Source: Rheum nobile (lineage: Eukaryota; Streptophyta; Magnoliopsida; Caryophyllales; Polygonaceae). Taken from it: a stretch of 64,000 bases of DNA. The notes under the pieces are model-generated. The model made no database searches and was not told where the DNA came from. It worked only from the letters and a program-made list of their open reading frames with translations. The stretch lies in the NCBI GenBank assembly GCA_027886185.1, contig WOAB01000893.1, forward strand, positions 806,001 through 870,000, read 5' to 3'. The position numbers and the translations under genes were made by a program. Shown here one piece after another: positions 8,336 to 21,039 of the stretch (positions within the stretch are counted from its first letter, which is position 1; every line of letters begins with the position of its first letter).

Positions 8336-11300
8336 ATGGTAAACACAAGAAATACTATTCGTGCTGGTGTTGGGCCGAGCAACGACCCCAAGCTGAATTT
8401 GAGGAATGCCGCAAATCAAGGGGAGGAGAGCGAGTCTGTCTCTCATAACAACCCCATAGGCAATGGTCAAGTGCGGGCTAATCCTCAAGTGGTATTTGAC
8501 GCTGCGGCTATAGAAGCTATTCGGGGGATCGTCATGCAAGCGGTCACCGATATAATGCGGCCAATAGCACCACAGGCACAAGGTGTGCCGGTTCCTCAGG
8601 TTATGCCTGAATTCGAGGAGCCAGTTGTTCATGTGACTCAGGATGATGCCGTCAGGAGCAGAGGGAATTATGGTCGAGCATTGAAGGCCATTAGCTCTAT
8701 GAGGCATGACAGCTATGATGGCAAGGGGGAACCAGTCAAAGTGGCGTATTCATTCTCGCACATGGAGAGGTTGTTTAGAAATGTCGAGTGCACTGAGGTT
8801 GAAAAAGTGCATATTGCTTCCCTTCAACTGAAGGAGGTGGCTAGCGAATGGTGGGAAAGCACTGGTCTAGCTGATCATCCTGGTTTGAATTGGGGAATGT
8901 TTAAGACAAAGATGACCGACCGTTTCTTCTCCTGTGCTATGAGGGAGGAGAAACATAAGGAGTTCCTTTATCCAAAGACGGTTGGGTTGAAGGTGACTGA
9001 GCTTACGGCCAAGTTTAATCACTTGTTGCAGTATACTGGGCCAGAAGTGTCCAGTAAGGAGCAGAAGGTTTGACATTTCTATGAGTGGATGAACCCATAC
9101 ATCAAGCCTTTGATGGTGCGCCACATATGCTCTACCCTGGAGCAGTACGTGGATGCCGCCTATGAATTGGAGGTCACTGTGGAGGAGTCGGCGAAGAAGC
9201 ACAATCGCCAGAGACCGGCGCAGAGCCAGCCTCAGGCAAGTGGGTTCAAGCGACCCGTGCCACCATCGAATTTTGCCAAGTCTGGCCGGGCTAGAACGGA
9301 GGCAACACAGGCAGGTTCCACTCAACGCTCGGGCCAGGGCAAGAACCCAATCCAGTGTTATAATTGTAGCACACCGGGGCATAAGAGCAACAAATGTCTG
9401 AAGGACAAGAGAACGTGTTTTGCCTGCGGAAAGGAGGGGCACTTGCAGACATTTTGTCCGCAAAGGAGACAGAAGGGAGCTGACTCACAGCAAGGGTCTG
9501 TTAGTCATAACAACCGACCAAGATTTAGGCCGATAGAGACTCCTAGTCCCTCAATGCAGACGACTGCCCAGAATAAGGGGAAAGCCCCAGCTGCTTCTGG
9601 AGGTCAAGGTCAGCGGCTTTACGAGATGCGTGAGGCTGACGGATCGAATGCTCCGATTGCTCAAGGTACTCTATACCTCCATTCTACTTCTGTGTGTATA
9701 TTGTTTGATTCGGGTGCCACACATTCTTTCATTTCGGAGAACTGTGTGAGTAAGCTAGGCTTAGTGTCCAATGAGGCTTGTGAGCCATTTGTGGTAAATC
9801 TTCCAAATAGTGAACAATTGATAGGAACCAAGCGTCTGTCAGAATTTTCGATTACCATTCAAGGTCGGAAGTTCAAGTCAAATCTGATCTGTATAGCCAT
9901 GGCACCATACGACATTATTCTCGGGATGGATTGGCTGACGCGTCATGGGGCGGTAATCGATTTCAGCTCAAGGACTGTGACAGTTTCATCTGGGGGCCAG
10001 TTTGTATGCAAGTTCAAGGGTCGTAATGAAGCTGATAACGGAAAGCTCATTAATGTGATGGCTGCGTGTAAGCTACTTCGACAAGGTTGTGTCGGGTACC
10101 TGTGCTATCTGGATAAGCCCAAGAAAGATGAGACTTTAGTTCCTGAGATTCTTGTAATTTGCGAATATCCGGATGTTTTTCCGGAGAAGATTCCCGGTTT
10201 ACCCCCAAATCGTGACGTGGAGTTCACTATTGATCTCGAGCCTGGTACCGTGCCAATTTCTAAAGCACCGTATCGGATGGCTCCCGCGGAGATGCAAGAG
10301 TTGAAGAAGCAACTCGAGGACCTTCTTGAGAAAGGGTATATAAGGCCGAGTGCATCGCCTTGGGGCACTCCGGTCTTATTTGTCAAGAAGAAGGATGGTT
10401 CATTCCGACTTTGTATCGACTATCGAGAGTTGAATAAGGTCACGATCAAGAATAAGTATACGTTGCCTAGGATTGATGATCTGTTGGATCGACTGCATGG
10501 AGCAAAAGTCTTTTCTAAGATCGATCTGAGATCTGGTTACCATCAGCTCAGGATTCATGAGAAAGATATTCCGAGGACTGCATTCCGGACGAGGTATGGA
10601 CACTACGAGTTCGTAGTCATGCCATTTGGGCTTACTAATGCTCCGACAGTCTTTATGGATCTGATGTATCGATGTTTGCACCAGTACCTGGATAAGTTTG
10701 TGATGGTATTCATCGACGATATTCTGATCTATTCCCCGAGCGAGGAGGCTCACGAGGAGCATCTTCGAATCACCTTATCAGTCCTTAGACAAAATCAGCT
10801 GTATGCGAAGTTGTCTAAATGTGACTTCTGGATCAAGGAAGTGGCTTTCTTAGGCCATGTGATCAATGAGGATGGGGTTATGGTCGACCCTCAGAAGATT
10901 GAAGCGGTAGCCAACTAGAAGCGACCTCAGAATGTGAAGGAGGTGCGCAGTTTCTTGGGACTTACAGGATATTATAGACGATTCGTGGAGGGATTTTATA
11001 AGATCGCTCTACCTATGACCGGGTTGCTCCGCAAGGTCCATAAGAAGTTTATATGGGACGACAAGTGCGAGACAAGCTTTCAGAAGTTGAAGAAGTGCTT
11101 GACGTCCGCACCAGATTTGGCGCTACTAGAGGGAACTGATGGTTGTGTGGTCTATAGTGACGCTTCAAAGCATGGGTTAGGATGTGTACTGATGCAGAAG
11201 GGAAAGGTTATTGCATACATATCTCAGCAGTTGAAGACCTATGAAGCAAACTATCCGACGTATGATTTGGAGTTAGCGGTTGTGGTATTCGCGTTGAAGA

Positions 11301-12579
11301 TTTGGAGGCACTACCTCTATGGTGTTAGGTGCCAAGTTTTTACCGATCATAAGAGTCTCAAGTATGTGTTCACTCAGAAGGAGTTGAATATGAGACAATG
11401 TCGCTGGTTGGAGCTACTCAAGGACTACGACATCGAGTTGTTGTATCATCCGGGCAAGGCAAACGTAGTAGCCGATGCATTGAGCCGGAAGACGCCACAT
11501 GAGACCGTAGTAGCTCTACTCGTTTCTCAGACCAAACTGAACCAAGGATTGTACGAGATTGACGTCTTGTACGATCAGTGTCGAGGATGCCTGAGTATGT
11601 TGGAGATTCAGGCTATGCTGCTTGATCAGATCAGGGAGAAGCAAGTTGATGATGTGATTTTGGTAAAGCTAAGCAGTGAAGTGATGGACGGGAAAGCTCC
11701 CGGATTCGTGATTCAGGATGATGGATCACTCTGGTTTCAGGACCGGATTTGTGTGCCTGACGTGGATGGCCTTCGCCAGTTGGTGATGAAGGAGGCTCAT
11801 TCGTCAGCTTATTTTGTACATCCAGGATCCAGTAAGATGTACAAAGACCTCAGGAAGAATTCTGGTGGCCCAATATGAAGTGGGACGTAGCAGAATTTGT
11901 GGCGAAATGCTTGACTTGTCAGAAGGTCAAGATAGAACACCGTAGACCAGGTGGTGAATTGCTACCTCTCCCAGTGCCAGAATGGAAGTGGGAGGATATT
12001 GCTATGGACTTCGTCATAGGGTTGCCAAAAACTCAGAGTTAGAAGGATGCCATATGGGTGATCATTGACAGGCTCACGAAGAGTGCTCACTTCGTGGCTA
12101 TCAAGTCAACATGGGGAACCCAGAAGCTATCAGAGGTGTTCCTACACGAGATTGTCCGTTTGCATGGTACGCCAAAAACCATTGTATCGGATCGTGAAGG
12201 CCGATTCATGTCGAGATTCTGGAAAGAACTCCACAAGGCCATGGGAACTGAGTTGAGGTTCAGTACTGCGTTTCATCCTCAAACGGATGGACAATCTGAG
12301 AGGACCATCCAGACACTGGAAGATATGTTGAGAGCTTGCGTACTAGATCGTCCGACCAGCTGGGAGAACAGTTTATGTCTGATTGCATTCATGTACAACA
12401 ATAGCTGGCATTCTACCATTAAGATGGCTCCATTCGAGGCTTTGTACGGTCGGAAGTGCAGATCTCCAATTTGTTGGGATGAGAATGCCGACAAGGTTCT
12501 GCTCGGACCGGAGTTGGTCGTTTTCCCGATCTGCTTTCAGCCTAGTTTCGGGGTCGAAACCTTCTTTAGGGGGCAGTGA
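8336..12579 (+). pseudogene. gag-pol polyprotein of element A (interrupted)
   Basis: ATG at 8336 (MVNTRN) is chosen because element B has the same start at 62066. The gag core with WWESTGLA is followed by TGA at 9071-9073, where B has TGG. Two CCHC zinc knuckles (CYNCSTPGHKSNKC and CFACGKEGHLQTFC) lie at 9355-9450. The protease motif LFDSGATHSF is near 9700. Reverse transcriptase has KKDGSFRLCIDYRELNK and the catalytic FIDD near 10710. TAG at 10916-10918 sits where Trp is expected. RNase H has VVYSDASKHGLG near 11150. The integrase zinc-binding region is shifted by one base near 11860, and another TAG lies near 12040. The integrase core keeps IVSDREGRF and HPQTDGQSERT. The frame ends at 12579 after PELVVF, so the integrase C-terminus and any chromodomain are missing. 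Confidence 0.92.
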
Positions 12580-12685
12580 TGTAATATTCCTCAATTTCGA
12601 GCTATTTTCGGCCAAGTTTCGGGGTCGAAACTTTTTTTTAAGGGGGGTAGTGATGTAATACCCCTCAATTTCAGTAAGAGTATTT
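12544..12685 (+). repeat. 71-bp tandem duplication spanning the polypurine tract and LTR start
   Basis: The unit begins agtttcggggtcgaaac at 12544 and again at 12615. Each copy runs through a purine tract (tttagggggcagtga, then ttaaggggggtagtga) into sequence resembling the LTR start (tgtaatattcctcaattt at 12580; tgtaatacccctcaattt at 12654, the true LTR edge). The element therefore has two polypurine tracts and a 35-base extra LTR start, right where pol is truncated. Confidence 0.8.
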
Positions 12686-14862
12686 GGGTAATTTTCCCAA
12701 CCCTCGTTCTGTAAGCAAGATGCGTTGGCATATTCGGAATCTCGGTAATAATCTTTTGAACGTTATAATACACGTTTGAGGTGCTTTGGGGTCTTAGAAT
12801 ATTTTTATGGATACTAAAATTTAATTCTAGCTTAAGTCCACGAGTGAAACCGCGACCAGAGGCCACAGACGCGATTGCGGCATTTCCGCGACCGCGGAAA
12901 CCTGTTCGTCGTCTTCCTCCAGAACTCTCGCGTTTCGCCGATTCAAATTTCCCACGATTGCGTAACACCGCCGTTGAGGGAGGATGGATCGATTCGTGTG
13001 GCCGGTGTTAGGGTCCTTCCCACCCTATAAATAGAGGGCCTCCAGCTCTGGAATTCTTCATCCACAACTCTCGATCTCGCTCTCTTTCTCTCGTTTTCAA
13101 GTTCGTCGGAGTTAGTGCCTCGTCGGAGTGTTCGCCGAAGTTTTTGGTGGTCGTCGTGGTGCCCTTGGAAGCTGGAAGTGGTGGCATTGCAAGGAGGAGA
13201 GGCTAGCATCGTCATCTCCGTCGTCGGTGAGCCTCGATTCGATCTTGAGTCGCATCGGAAGGAGGGATCCGCGATCGCGGGGATGAATTCCGCGACCCCA
13301 GAAGCTGCCCATAATTTCGCGACCGCGGAAGTCCAAACCGCGACCGCGGATTGCCCTGGCAAGTGCGATCGTGGCTTGGACAGCCACAATCACGACTCAG
13401 GCTTTATTCCTTTCGATTCATATCGTTTTCGATTCGTATCGTTTTGCCCGTATTGTGTCTAACCCAGGGTTTTGTCGTTGTTCGTCGTTGTCATAGGAAT
13501 CCGTAATCAGATTCCAGATCCCGAAACCCGTTTTCGTCAAGTCAGCTAGATTAAAAAAAGTGGCAGTTCACTCTTGCTTATCATTCCATATTTCCGTTAG
13601 TTATCAATTATTTCTGATTGTTAATTAAATTGGAATGCAATGTTGTTTTCGTTTGGGAACAGGTTTTATAAATGATGTGGTTAAAATATGATATTATAAT
13701 ATGTTGTATATATTGCTAGAAACAACGCTATTATACCTGTTATTACCATGATGGTATTGGTGTGGATTATTGTGTGAACTTAACTGTGTAGTTAGAACGA
13801 GTATTCGTAGGAACGCTATGTACCTCGCGAGGTCTAGTCGTTTCTTTATAACTGGTATTAGGAGGATTTTGCCCTAGTACTATCTGGTCATGACTGTACC
13901 CTTACTCAGGGTAGGTGCACACAGCTAGTGCTGACAATCGGGATTAATTCCCCAGATATCTCTCGTGATGAGATGATATACTTTAAAAGCTTAAACGTAA
14001 ATGTTTGTTTTGTCATCAAATAAGATAAGTGCAGTTTTGCACATAATTAATGAACCTTCGGGTGAGAAGTACAACTTGGAACCCGCCCGGACTTTGGTTA
14101 GAGTAAGTCCTCCTTCCAAATCTGAATTCGCATTGTGCGGTGAGGTTGGTTGTGGACCCAAATGATCAAGTGATTTTTAAAACGCTTGTGTGAAAACTAT
14201 AACGTTCCCAAACACTTGTCATACTTTCGGTAAGACTCAATCTTTTGGAGTCTTCTCTTCATACGTTTCCCATAAGACTCAGTCTTTTGGAGTCTTCTCT
14301 TGTTCATACCTCTTCGTATATTTCTGTAGGAGTGTTGAGGTTCACTATCGTCATCGGCTTTTATTCGAGAAGCGATGAATGTAACCTAACACGACTACTT
14401 AGAACCTTTTCTAGTTTACCCTTGCATAGTCTTTCATTAGACTAACCAACTGGTTATTTTCCTTTGCATGTTTGGCTGGTGTCATCCGTCTCATACGACA
14501 CATCAGATAAACTCCCTTTTCGTGAAGGCTAGTATGCAATGATGAAGGCATATGACGTTTAAAGAGTTTTCCAAGGTTAAGGATCCTAGGCGTGAGATCG
14601 CGCAGATCAAGACCCTTTGTGATGTTTATCTATTTCAAAGACTTCCGATGTATTAAAACAATTCTGTATTTGGTGATATTTGGTATTAACAGTTGTAAAA
14701 CCGTGACTTTGGAATGAATAATATTTGGAAATTTTATGATATTCAATATAGTTTGTGTTATTATATGGTTGTTATAAAATGGTTAAGCCTTGGGTGACCC
14801 TAGATGTGTAATCTGAGGTCACTGGCGGTAATACTTTCAAAGGAATATTTGGGGGTGTTACA
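12654..14862 (+). repeat. 3' LTR of element A
   Basis: This 2209-bp LTR corresponds to the one at 4468-6657 along its whole length, including the TATA box at 13026-13033 and both palindrome blocks (about 12848-12900 and 13267-13350). It ends GTTACA followed by the CCAAC duplication. Differences from the 5' LTR are mainly C/T and G/A. Confidence 0.9.
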
Positions 14863-17171
14863 CCAACAACCATGTTGTGCCATATAACCGGTACTTACTA
14901 TTGAAATATGGTGCGCACATCAATGTTGAGTGGTGCAATAGAACAAGAGCCATCAAGTACATGTTTAAGTATATAACCAAGGGTCCAGAGAAAGCGATTG
15001 TTGTCTTCCTGCAGAAAGATGCACAATCAGACGGAGGCAAGACAACCAAAACCTCGGAAATAAATGAGATCAAGCAATACTTAGATTATCGTTACTTATC
15101 TGCTTGTGAAGCCGCTTGGCGTATTTACGGGTTTGACATTCATTACAGCTGGCATGCTGTTATACACCTGGCATTCCATCTTCCAGATCAAAACTCTGTG
15201 ACAATGTCAGATTTGGAAAACTTGCCAACTGTGATACACCGAGAGGGAGTACAGTCAACAATGTTTACAGAGTGGTTTACCCTAAACAGTAAAGATGAGG
15301 TAGCAAGGAAATACAAGTATGCAGAAATACCCAAAAAGTACACATGGGATGCATCACAAAAGGTGTGGGGACCACGTCAAAATCTCAAACCAATAGGCAG
15401 AATTGTGTACGCCCATCCCTCCTCGGACGAGAGGTATTACCTACGCATGCTTTTGAATGTGGTCGCATGGCCTCAATCCTTTGAAAAAATCTGAACAGTA
15501 AATGAGAGAGAATATGAAACATTTAGGAAAACATGCTATGCCCGTGGAATGCTCAAGGAAGACAATGAGTGGACCGATGCAATCAAAGAAGCACAGGTCT
15601 GGGCAAAGGGGGTACAACTGAGGGATAAGTTTATCACGATTCTAACCTTTTGTGATGTGACAGACCCGGGAAAACTGTGGGACACTAATTGGCCTGTTCT
15701 ATCAGAGGACATACTATACCGGAAAAGGAGAGAAATCAAATTCCCGGGCTTAGAGCTAAATGAAAATCAGCTTAAAAACTAGTGCTTGCTTGACATTGAA
15801 GAGATCCTTGCAAAAAACGGGAAATCATTGACTGACTACCCAGGAATACCCATGCCAGATAAGCAGCTACTCACCACAATGGACAATCGTCTTATAAGAG
15901 AAGAACTTTCCTACAATGCCACAAAATGGAAGAGCTGCATGCAACCATGTACCATTCACTAAACTCGGACCAAATAGCAATCTACGACAAGGTAATCAAT
16001 ACAGTGAATAAGCAATCGGGAGAGTTCTTTTTTATTTATGGAGCAGGCGGAAAATGGAAAACTTACCTATACAAGACAATAATGGCTCATATAAGATCAC
16101 AAGGGAACATCGTCCTTGCAGTAGCATCGTCGGGTAAGTCCTGAGTTCCGTTTGTCTTCTCCGATAATATTTTCATCCTTATTCCACTGCTCAGCAAGGA
16201 AAAATACATGAACATATCAGTCTACTATTGTCTATTACACACGTTGTACATCTGTTAAATACTGGGAATTAAAATACTTGAAGATTTTGCAATTTTTGTG
16301 TGCTGCGAATAATAACATTACAATGTCGTTAAGTACCTGGTGGTTAAATGTTGCCTTCATATACAAAGTAATATACCCCACATATTCAATTATGCTCACC
16401 TCTAACACTTATGCACCCCACATGTATTGCTTCCTTTCTATTACCGGGCGGGCGGACAACCCACAACAAGTTTCTAATCCCAATCGAGTTGCTTGATAAT
16501 AGTACATGTGGTATTAAACAAAACAATCAATTAGCCCATATGATGCATGCGGTCAAATTGATTATTTGGGATAAAGCTCCAATGACTCATAGAAATGCAT
16601 TTGAGGCATTGAACAGAACATTGCAAGACATCCAAAGCATTAAACATGCCAACAACAAACACAAGTTGTTTGGCGGTATAACTGTACTCCTAGAAGGAGA
16701 TTTCAGGCAAATACTACCAGTCATCAGCAAAGGGAAACGTCAAGACATTGTTCAAGCTTGCATAAGCAACTCACCTATTTGGTGTCATTGTCAAGTGCTC
16801 ACGTTAACAAAGAGCATGAGGGTGAATGACCAATAGGCCAATGGAGAAATTGACATCCACAAACGGCAATTCAACAGCTGGATTCAAAAGATCGGGGATG
16901 GAAATGCTGAAGCAATAGCGCTAGACAATGAAGAGGAAGAAACATGGACTAAGATCCCATAAGAGTTCATAGTTGCACCAGGGTCAAACCCGAATGAGCA
17001 GCTAATTGACAACGTCTTTCCAGATTTCATAACAAACCAAACCAACCCAGTATACCTCCAAGACAGAGCTATCTTGACCCCATTAAATGATGATGCAAAT
17101 CAGATAAACAACTATATGTTTAAACGTCTACAAGGACAAATGAAGACATACAAAAGCGATGATGAGATTTG
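14863..17171 (+). pseudogene. Helitron Rep-helicase, middle part (tyrosine motif and PIF1 helicase start)
   Basis: The frame resumes after element A with HVVPYNRYLLLKYGAHINVEW. It carries the Rep tyrosine motif KYMFKY (tyrosine codons at 14958-14960 and 14970-14972), which works together with the HUH motif at 4147-4164. Stops occur near 15493 and 15781, with a frameshift near 15920. The PIF1 Walker A region at 16040-16063 reads GAGGKWKT, so the normal GTGKT-like loop is altered. A degenerate intron follows (donor near 16134), then LLPGGRTTHNKF, the Walker B-like LIIWDKAPM (usually DEAPM) and LEGDFRQILPV. Further stops lie near 16836 and 16962. The frame is cut at 17171 by a solo LTR and continues at 18567. 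Confidence 0.85.
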
Positions 17172-18561
17172 GATAAAGCGTTTGTCGTAGACACCTATCA
17201 AATAGACCTCAAAAACCTAACTAACGTAGCTTCGGTAAGTAAGGGTCGAATCCCATAGAGAATCAAGCTATATATCATATTTGCCAAATCGTTCACCAAT
17301 TGATAACAAAGACAAAGGGGGGAGTTTATATGAATCTAACTAAGAAAATGATGAATAAAACATAAATAGCTTGGCTAGACAAACATCCACCTTCAGTTTG
17401 GTTGATCGATCATTAATTATCACTAGTTCTCAATTCTCATGAATGTCCTAATCCCTGTTCTAAATTAATTACCAGTCCAACTAGTCCCGATAATCCTAAC
17501 TATTAAACAATCAAGAAACTATCAAGATTCAATTTAACAGCAGCAATAAGCTCAGGAATAGATAGGCCTATGCAATACTTAACAACTAGTCAGTACTCGA
17601 CATGCAATCAATTCTCTTCACAATAAACATTCACAACTAGTTCCTGTAAATCGTGAATGCTACTCTGAATTAGGGATGAACAATATTAATCTTAACAAGT
17701 TGACCAGACTAGGGGAACCAGCACTACAGATAATACCAATCTCAACTAGTTTGTCAGGCTAGAGAAATCAATACTAATAATATTAATTACAACAGAATGG
17801 TGAACTAGATAAACCAATAGAATTCAAAACCCTAATCCTGCAGTATGAATAATACCAATAACTACTAGTTGATCAGGCTAGAGAAATCAATAAAACTCAA
17901 TGGGATGAAGAACAAGAGAATCAATAACATTCAAGGATAGAGTAAATGAATAATCTCACAATCAAATTCAAACCAAGGCTTCAATTGTCTAGCCAAAAAC
18001 AAAACAAAGATAAAAAACAAAGAAAAGGGAAAAGAGGAAGAATGAGAAAAAATGAACTCCCAAATCTGATGTTCTAAAGGTAGAATATATAGACTTAGCA
18101 AAACCTAATTTCTAAAGATAACGATAACAATATTCTAAAAGGAAATAAAATAAAATAAATAAAAGATCTCGGACGAAAATCCGATCTCCGCTCTACGCCA
18201 GGAAAGGACCCGCGACCGCGGCAATATAAAACCGCGACCGCGGTTCGGCACTTCTATGCATCCTGCTTCTGTTGTCAATCCGCGCCCACGGTTTTCTCTG
18301 TCGCGCTCCCGCGGCTTGCCTTCCATCGCGGCTCTCCTTGCGGGTTCCTTCATGTGTCACGATCGTGGCCATTTTCCCGCGCCCGCGGCCTTTACTCGGG
18401 GGCTTCATACTCCTAATGCTTCATTACTTCACCAAAATCCTCCATTAAGCCACTTCTTCTCTACAACTCCATTCTCATAAATTATCTCCTAAACCCACAC
18501 AAATGGTACCTAATATCCTAGTAACAGCTCATAGTTACGCACTACAAAGTAGAGCGTATCA
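17172..18561. mobile_element. Solo LTR of an Athila-like family, inserted in the Helitron gene
   Basis: A 1390-bp segment starting GATAAAGCG and ending GCGTATCA is flanked by ATTTG (17167-17171 and 18562-18566). Removing it and one ATTTG copy restores the Helitron frame across the SDDEI/CKASIDVAE junction. Its ends and internal landmarks (gtaagtaagggtcgaatcc near 17240; ctacaaagtagagcgtatca at the end) correspond to those of the Athila-like LTRs at 43996 and 49613, but the body has diverged. No internal domain or second LTR is nearby. GC-rich palindromic cores (CCGCGACCGCGG) occur at about 18210-18245. Confidence 0.8.
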
Positions 18562-18566
18562 ATTTG

Positions 18567-19203
18567 CAAGGCATCTATCGATGTAGCTGAACAAGAACAT
18601 TTGTACCCACCCGAATTCTTAAACAACCAAGATTTCCCCGGTACATTGTGATTACATTTTCATACACTCTGCCTGATAAGTTGTAAAATCAATAACTGAT
18701 GGAAATAGCATGGATGTTAAATTACAGGAATCCCACCATACACACTTGAACTGAAGGAATGGTTGCCGGTGATGCTTCTTAGGAATGTCAACCCTTCACA
18801 AGGATTGTGCAACGGCACCCGTCTCATCATTACACATTTGGGGGAGTGGGTTGTTGAGGCTGAGATTATAACGGGCACGTGCTTAGAAAATAAAGTCCTA
18901 ATTCTTAGGATAACACTAAGCGTCACCCAATCAAAATGGCCATTCGTAATGAAACGTCGTCAATTCCCACTCAGAGCTTGCTTTGCTATGACTATCAATA
19001 AAAGTCAGGGGCAATCACTAAAGCATGTGGGGTTGTATTTACCAAGACCAGTTTTCTGTCACGGCTAACTCTATGTTGCAATTTCTCGAGTAACAGACCC
19101 ACAAGGACTCAATATATTGTTACTACAAACGGGGAAAGAGCCGGCTAACTACACACGGAATATAGTTTTCAAAGAGGCATTCAACAACTTAGTCACCGAA
19201 ATG
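18567..19203 (+). pseudogene. Helitron helicase, C-terminal part
   Basis: After the solo LTR the reading continues with ASIDVAEQEHLYPPEFLN and an apparent intron (donor near 18641, acceptor AG near 18726). Next come the PIF1-family C-terminal motifs: MLLRNVNPSQGLCNGTRL near 18775-18830, FAMTINKSQGQSL near 18980-19020, and a YVAISRVT motif after a stop near 19065. These match the last helicase motifs of plant Helitron proteins. The frame fades out near 19203. I could not place a Helitron 3' hairpin or CTRR end with confidence. Confidence 0.8.
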
Positions 19204-21039
19204 AATGTAAGTACTACAACCCAATATAAAAAAAAGACAAAAACTTGCTAAAATTTATCAACCTGCAGGAAATGATTAGCATACAAGATTATAACATCAC
19301 ATAAGGATGTCTTGGTGCACAATATGACAAGCATGTTATAACCCTTTTAGTATAGCCTGCTTAAATATATTTCTTCATCTTCCAGGTTTAGCAACACATG
19401 ATACTAAACATTTGGCGCCATTGGAAAGCAAGAATTGCATATCAAACAATCTGGCAAACATCAGCTACGGGAAAGCAGTATTTACCTCAAACATGCGCCT
19501 TGAGGGTCCTTTGGTATTTGGGTATCTTGCTATGGCGATAGTTGTGTGTGGCTTTGGATGTGAATCGTTATTTTCCAGAAAAGCTTTGTTCTTTTCAGTT
19601 ACCTTTATACAATAAACCATTGTTATATGTTCAGTATATATACAAGTCATTCAATGGCAATCATATAGTAGATGATGAGGGAAACTCAAATTAGTCAATT
19701 AAAAGGTCATCACTGATAAGGATGAACATGGTCATTGCATATGATGAAATTCATTCAGTACCCATAATTTACAAAAGAAAAAAATTGAACAACTTCTTGC
19801 AGACTCTAAATTTGTGGCTTCTGCAAGCATACAAGAAAAGGTGGGGAGGAAGTTGTGTGTAACATTTTCAAGTAGGATTAATTCACCGATTAGGACAGAA
19901 AAGCAAAGGCATTGCTTGTAAGCTACTCACTCCCCACCAATTTCACCAAACTCCTGAGGTATTAAATCATGGTAGAAACATCGTGAGAAGTTTCACAAGG
20001 AGCAAAAGAGGGTAAACAACATGACAATTTAGGCCATTTTAATTTCTTACTATATGATCAGTAAATGCCTTAAGAACACACATAAATTTGGGCACATTTA
20101 GAATTCTGTAATAGACAGCTGCAAAATCAAGGAGCCCTATCATCCTAAAAGGGTAAAAACATGGGAATTTGGGTCATTTTGGTGTTGGGTGATCAATGAT
20201 TCCCTTAAGAACACACATAAACAGCTGTAAAATCAAGAAGCATTGTTGTCAATCATGGACAAATTCTAATGCCCACCAAAAAAACATTTCAAAAATTGAC
20301 GGCCCAGGAAAGAAATCGTTTGAGAAATGAATTTGAGCAGACAACATCGAACCCTCAATTTATACAGTTAGGATTTAGAGGAATTGGGGGAAAACTTACA
20401 GACACAAAATAATTAATAGAATAAAGGCTTCACCGGATGCGGGATATGGCGAGGGACGACGAACAACAAGCGGCACGGGCAGAGGACGATCACCTACGAA
20501 CAAATGACACCTCAAGGGCATGCGTTGGACACGAGCTTGGCAACCTTGAGCAACTGGCCAACATCTCTAGCCCGCATGATGGCGCTTGGATGACGGCAAT
20601 GTCAATAATGGGATAGGGAGGTGGTGTTGTGTGTGAGGAGCTGAAAGTTGAGAATGGGAGCTGCGATTTTTCAGGGAGCAAAGAGAAGACATTATAGAGG
20701 AGAGATATGAGAGTCTTTAACTACAATTATTATTTTTTTGGGAAAAGTTGTAATACGACCCAACCAAGGTCAATCTGATAAGCTTAATTAAGCTTGCTAA
20801 ATAGCTAGATACAATTCTTACATTTTCATAATTACTCATTATCACCTCTAAGAATTTTTTTATTAGTTATTTATATATTTTAATGTTTGGATATATGAGG
20901 ATTTTCTATATAGGCACATTATAAAAGAGATAACAAGTTGGGAAATTTATTTTTATTCTTTATTTTATATTCTATATTAAAAAAACAACCACATTTGTTT
21001 ACAAAAAAAAACCAAAATTTCTCTATATCTATTAAATAC
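19204..21039. other. Unassigned stretch with a small direct duplication
   Basis: No supportable gene. The block cttaagaacacacataaa is present near 20069 and 20203, in each case followed by acagctg-aaaatcaag, so about 135 bases were imperfectly duplicated. The stretch 20430-20700 is GC-richer and has an open frame with a DDEQQAARAEDDH segment, but it matches nothing I know. The remainder is AT-rich. Some of it may be the 3' end of the Helitron. Confidence 0.4.

Larger units (their letters stand above)
4468..14862 (+). mobile_element. Ty3/gypsy LTR retrotransposon A, nested in the Helitron
   Basis: The element starts TGTAATACCCC and ends GGGTGTTACA. A perfect 5-bp duplication CCAAC flanks it (4463-4467 and 14863-14867). 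The order is 5' LTR, Met-type primer site, an extra acidic ORF, gag, protease, reverse transcriptase, RNase H, a truncated integrase, a purine-rich tract and the 3' LTR. The gag-pol frame has several stops and a frameshift and lacks the integrase C-terminus, so the copy cannot be autonomous. The LTRs differ at about a dozen sites in their first 165 bases, nearly all transitions, so the insertion is not recent. Related to element B at 58.2 kb. Confidence 0.95.

Noticed and set aside
20490..20681. Short minus-strand frame in the GC-richer stretch at 20.4-20.7 kb
   Set aside because: No recognisable domain, no splice or start context that supports it.
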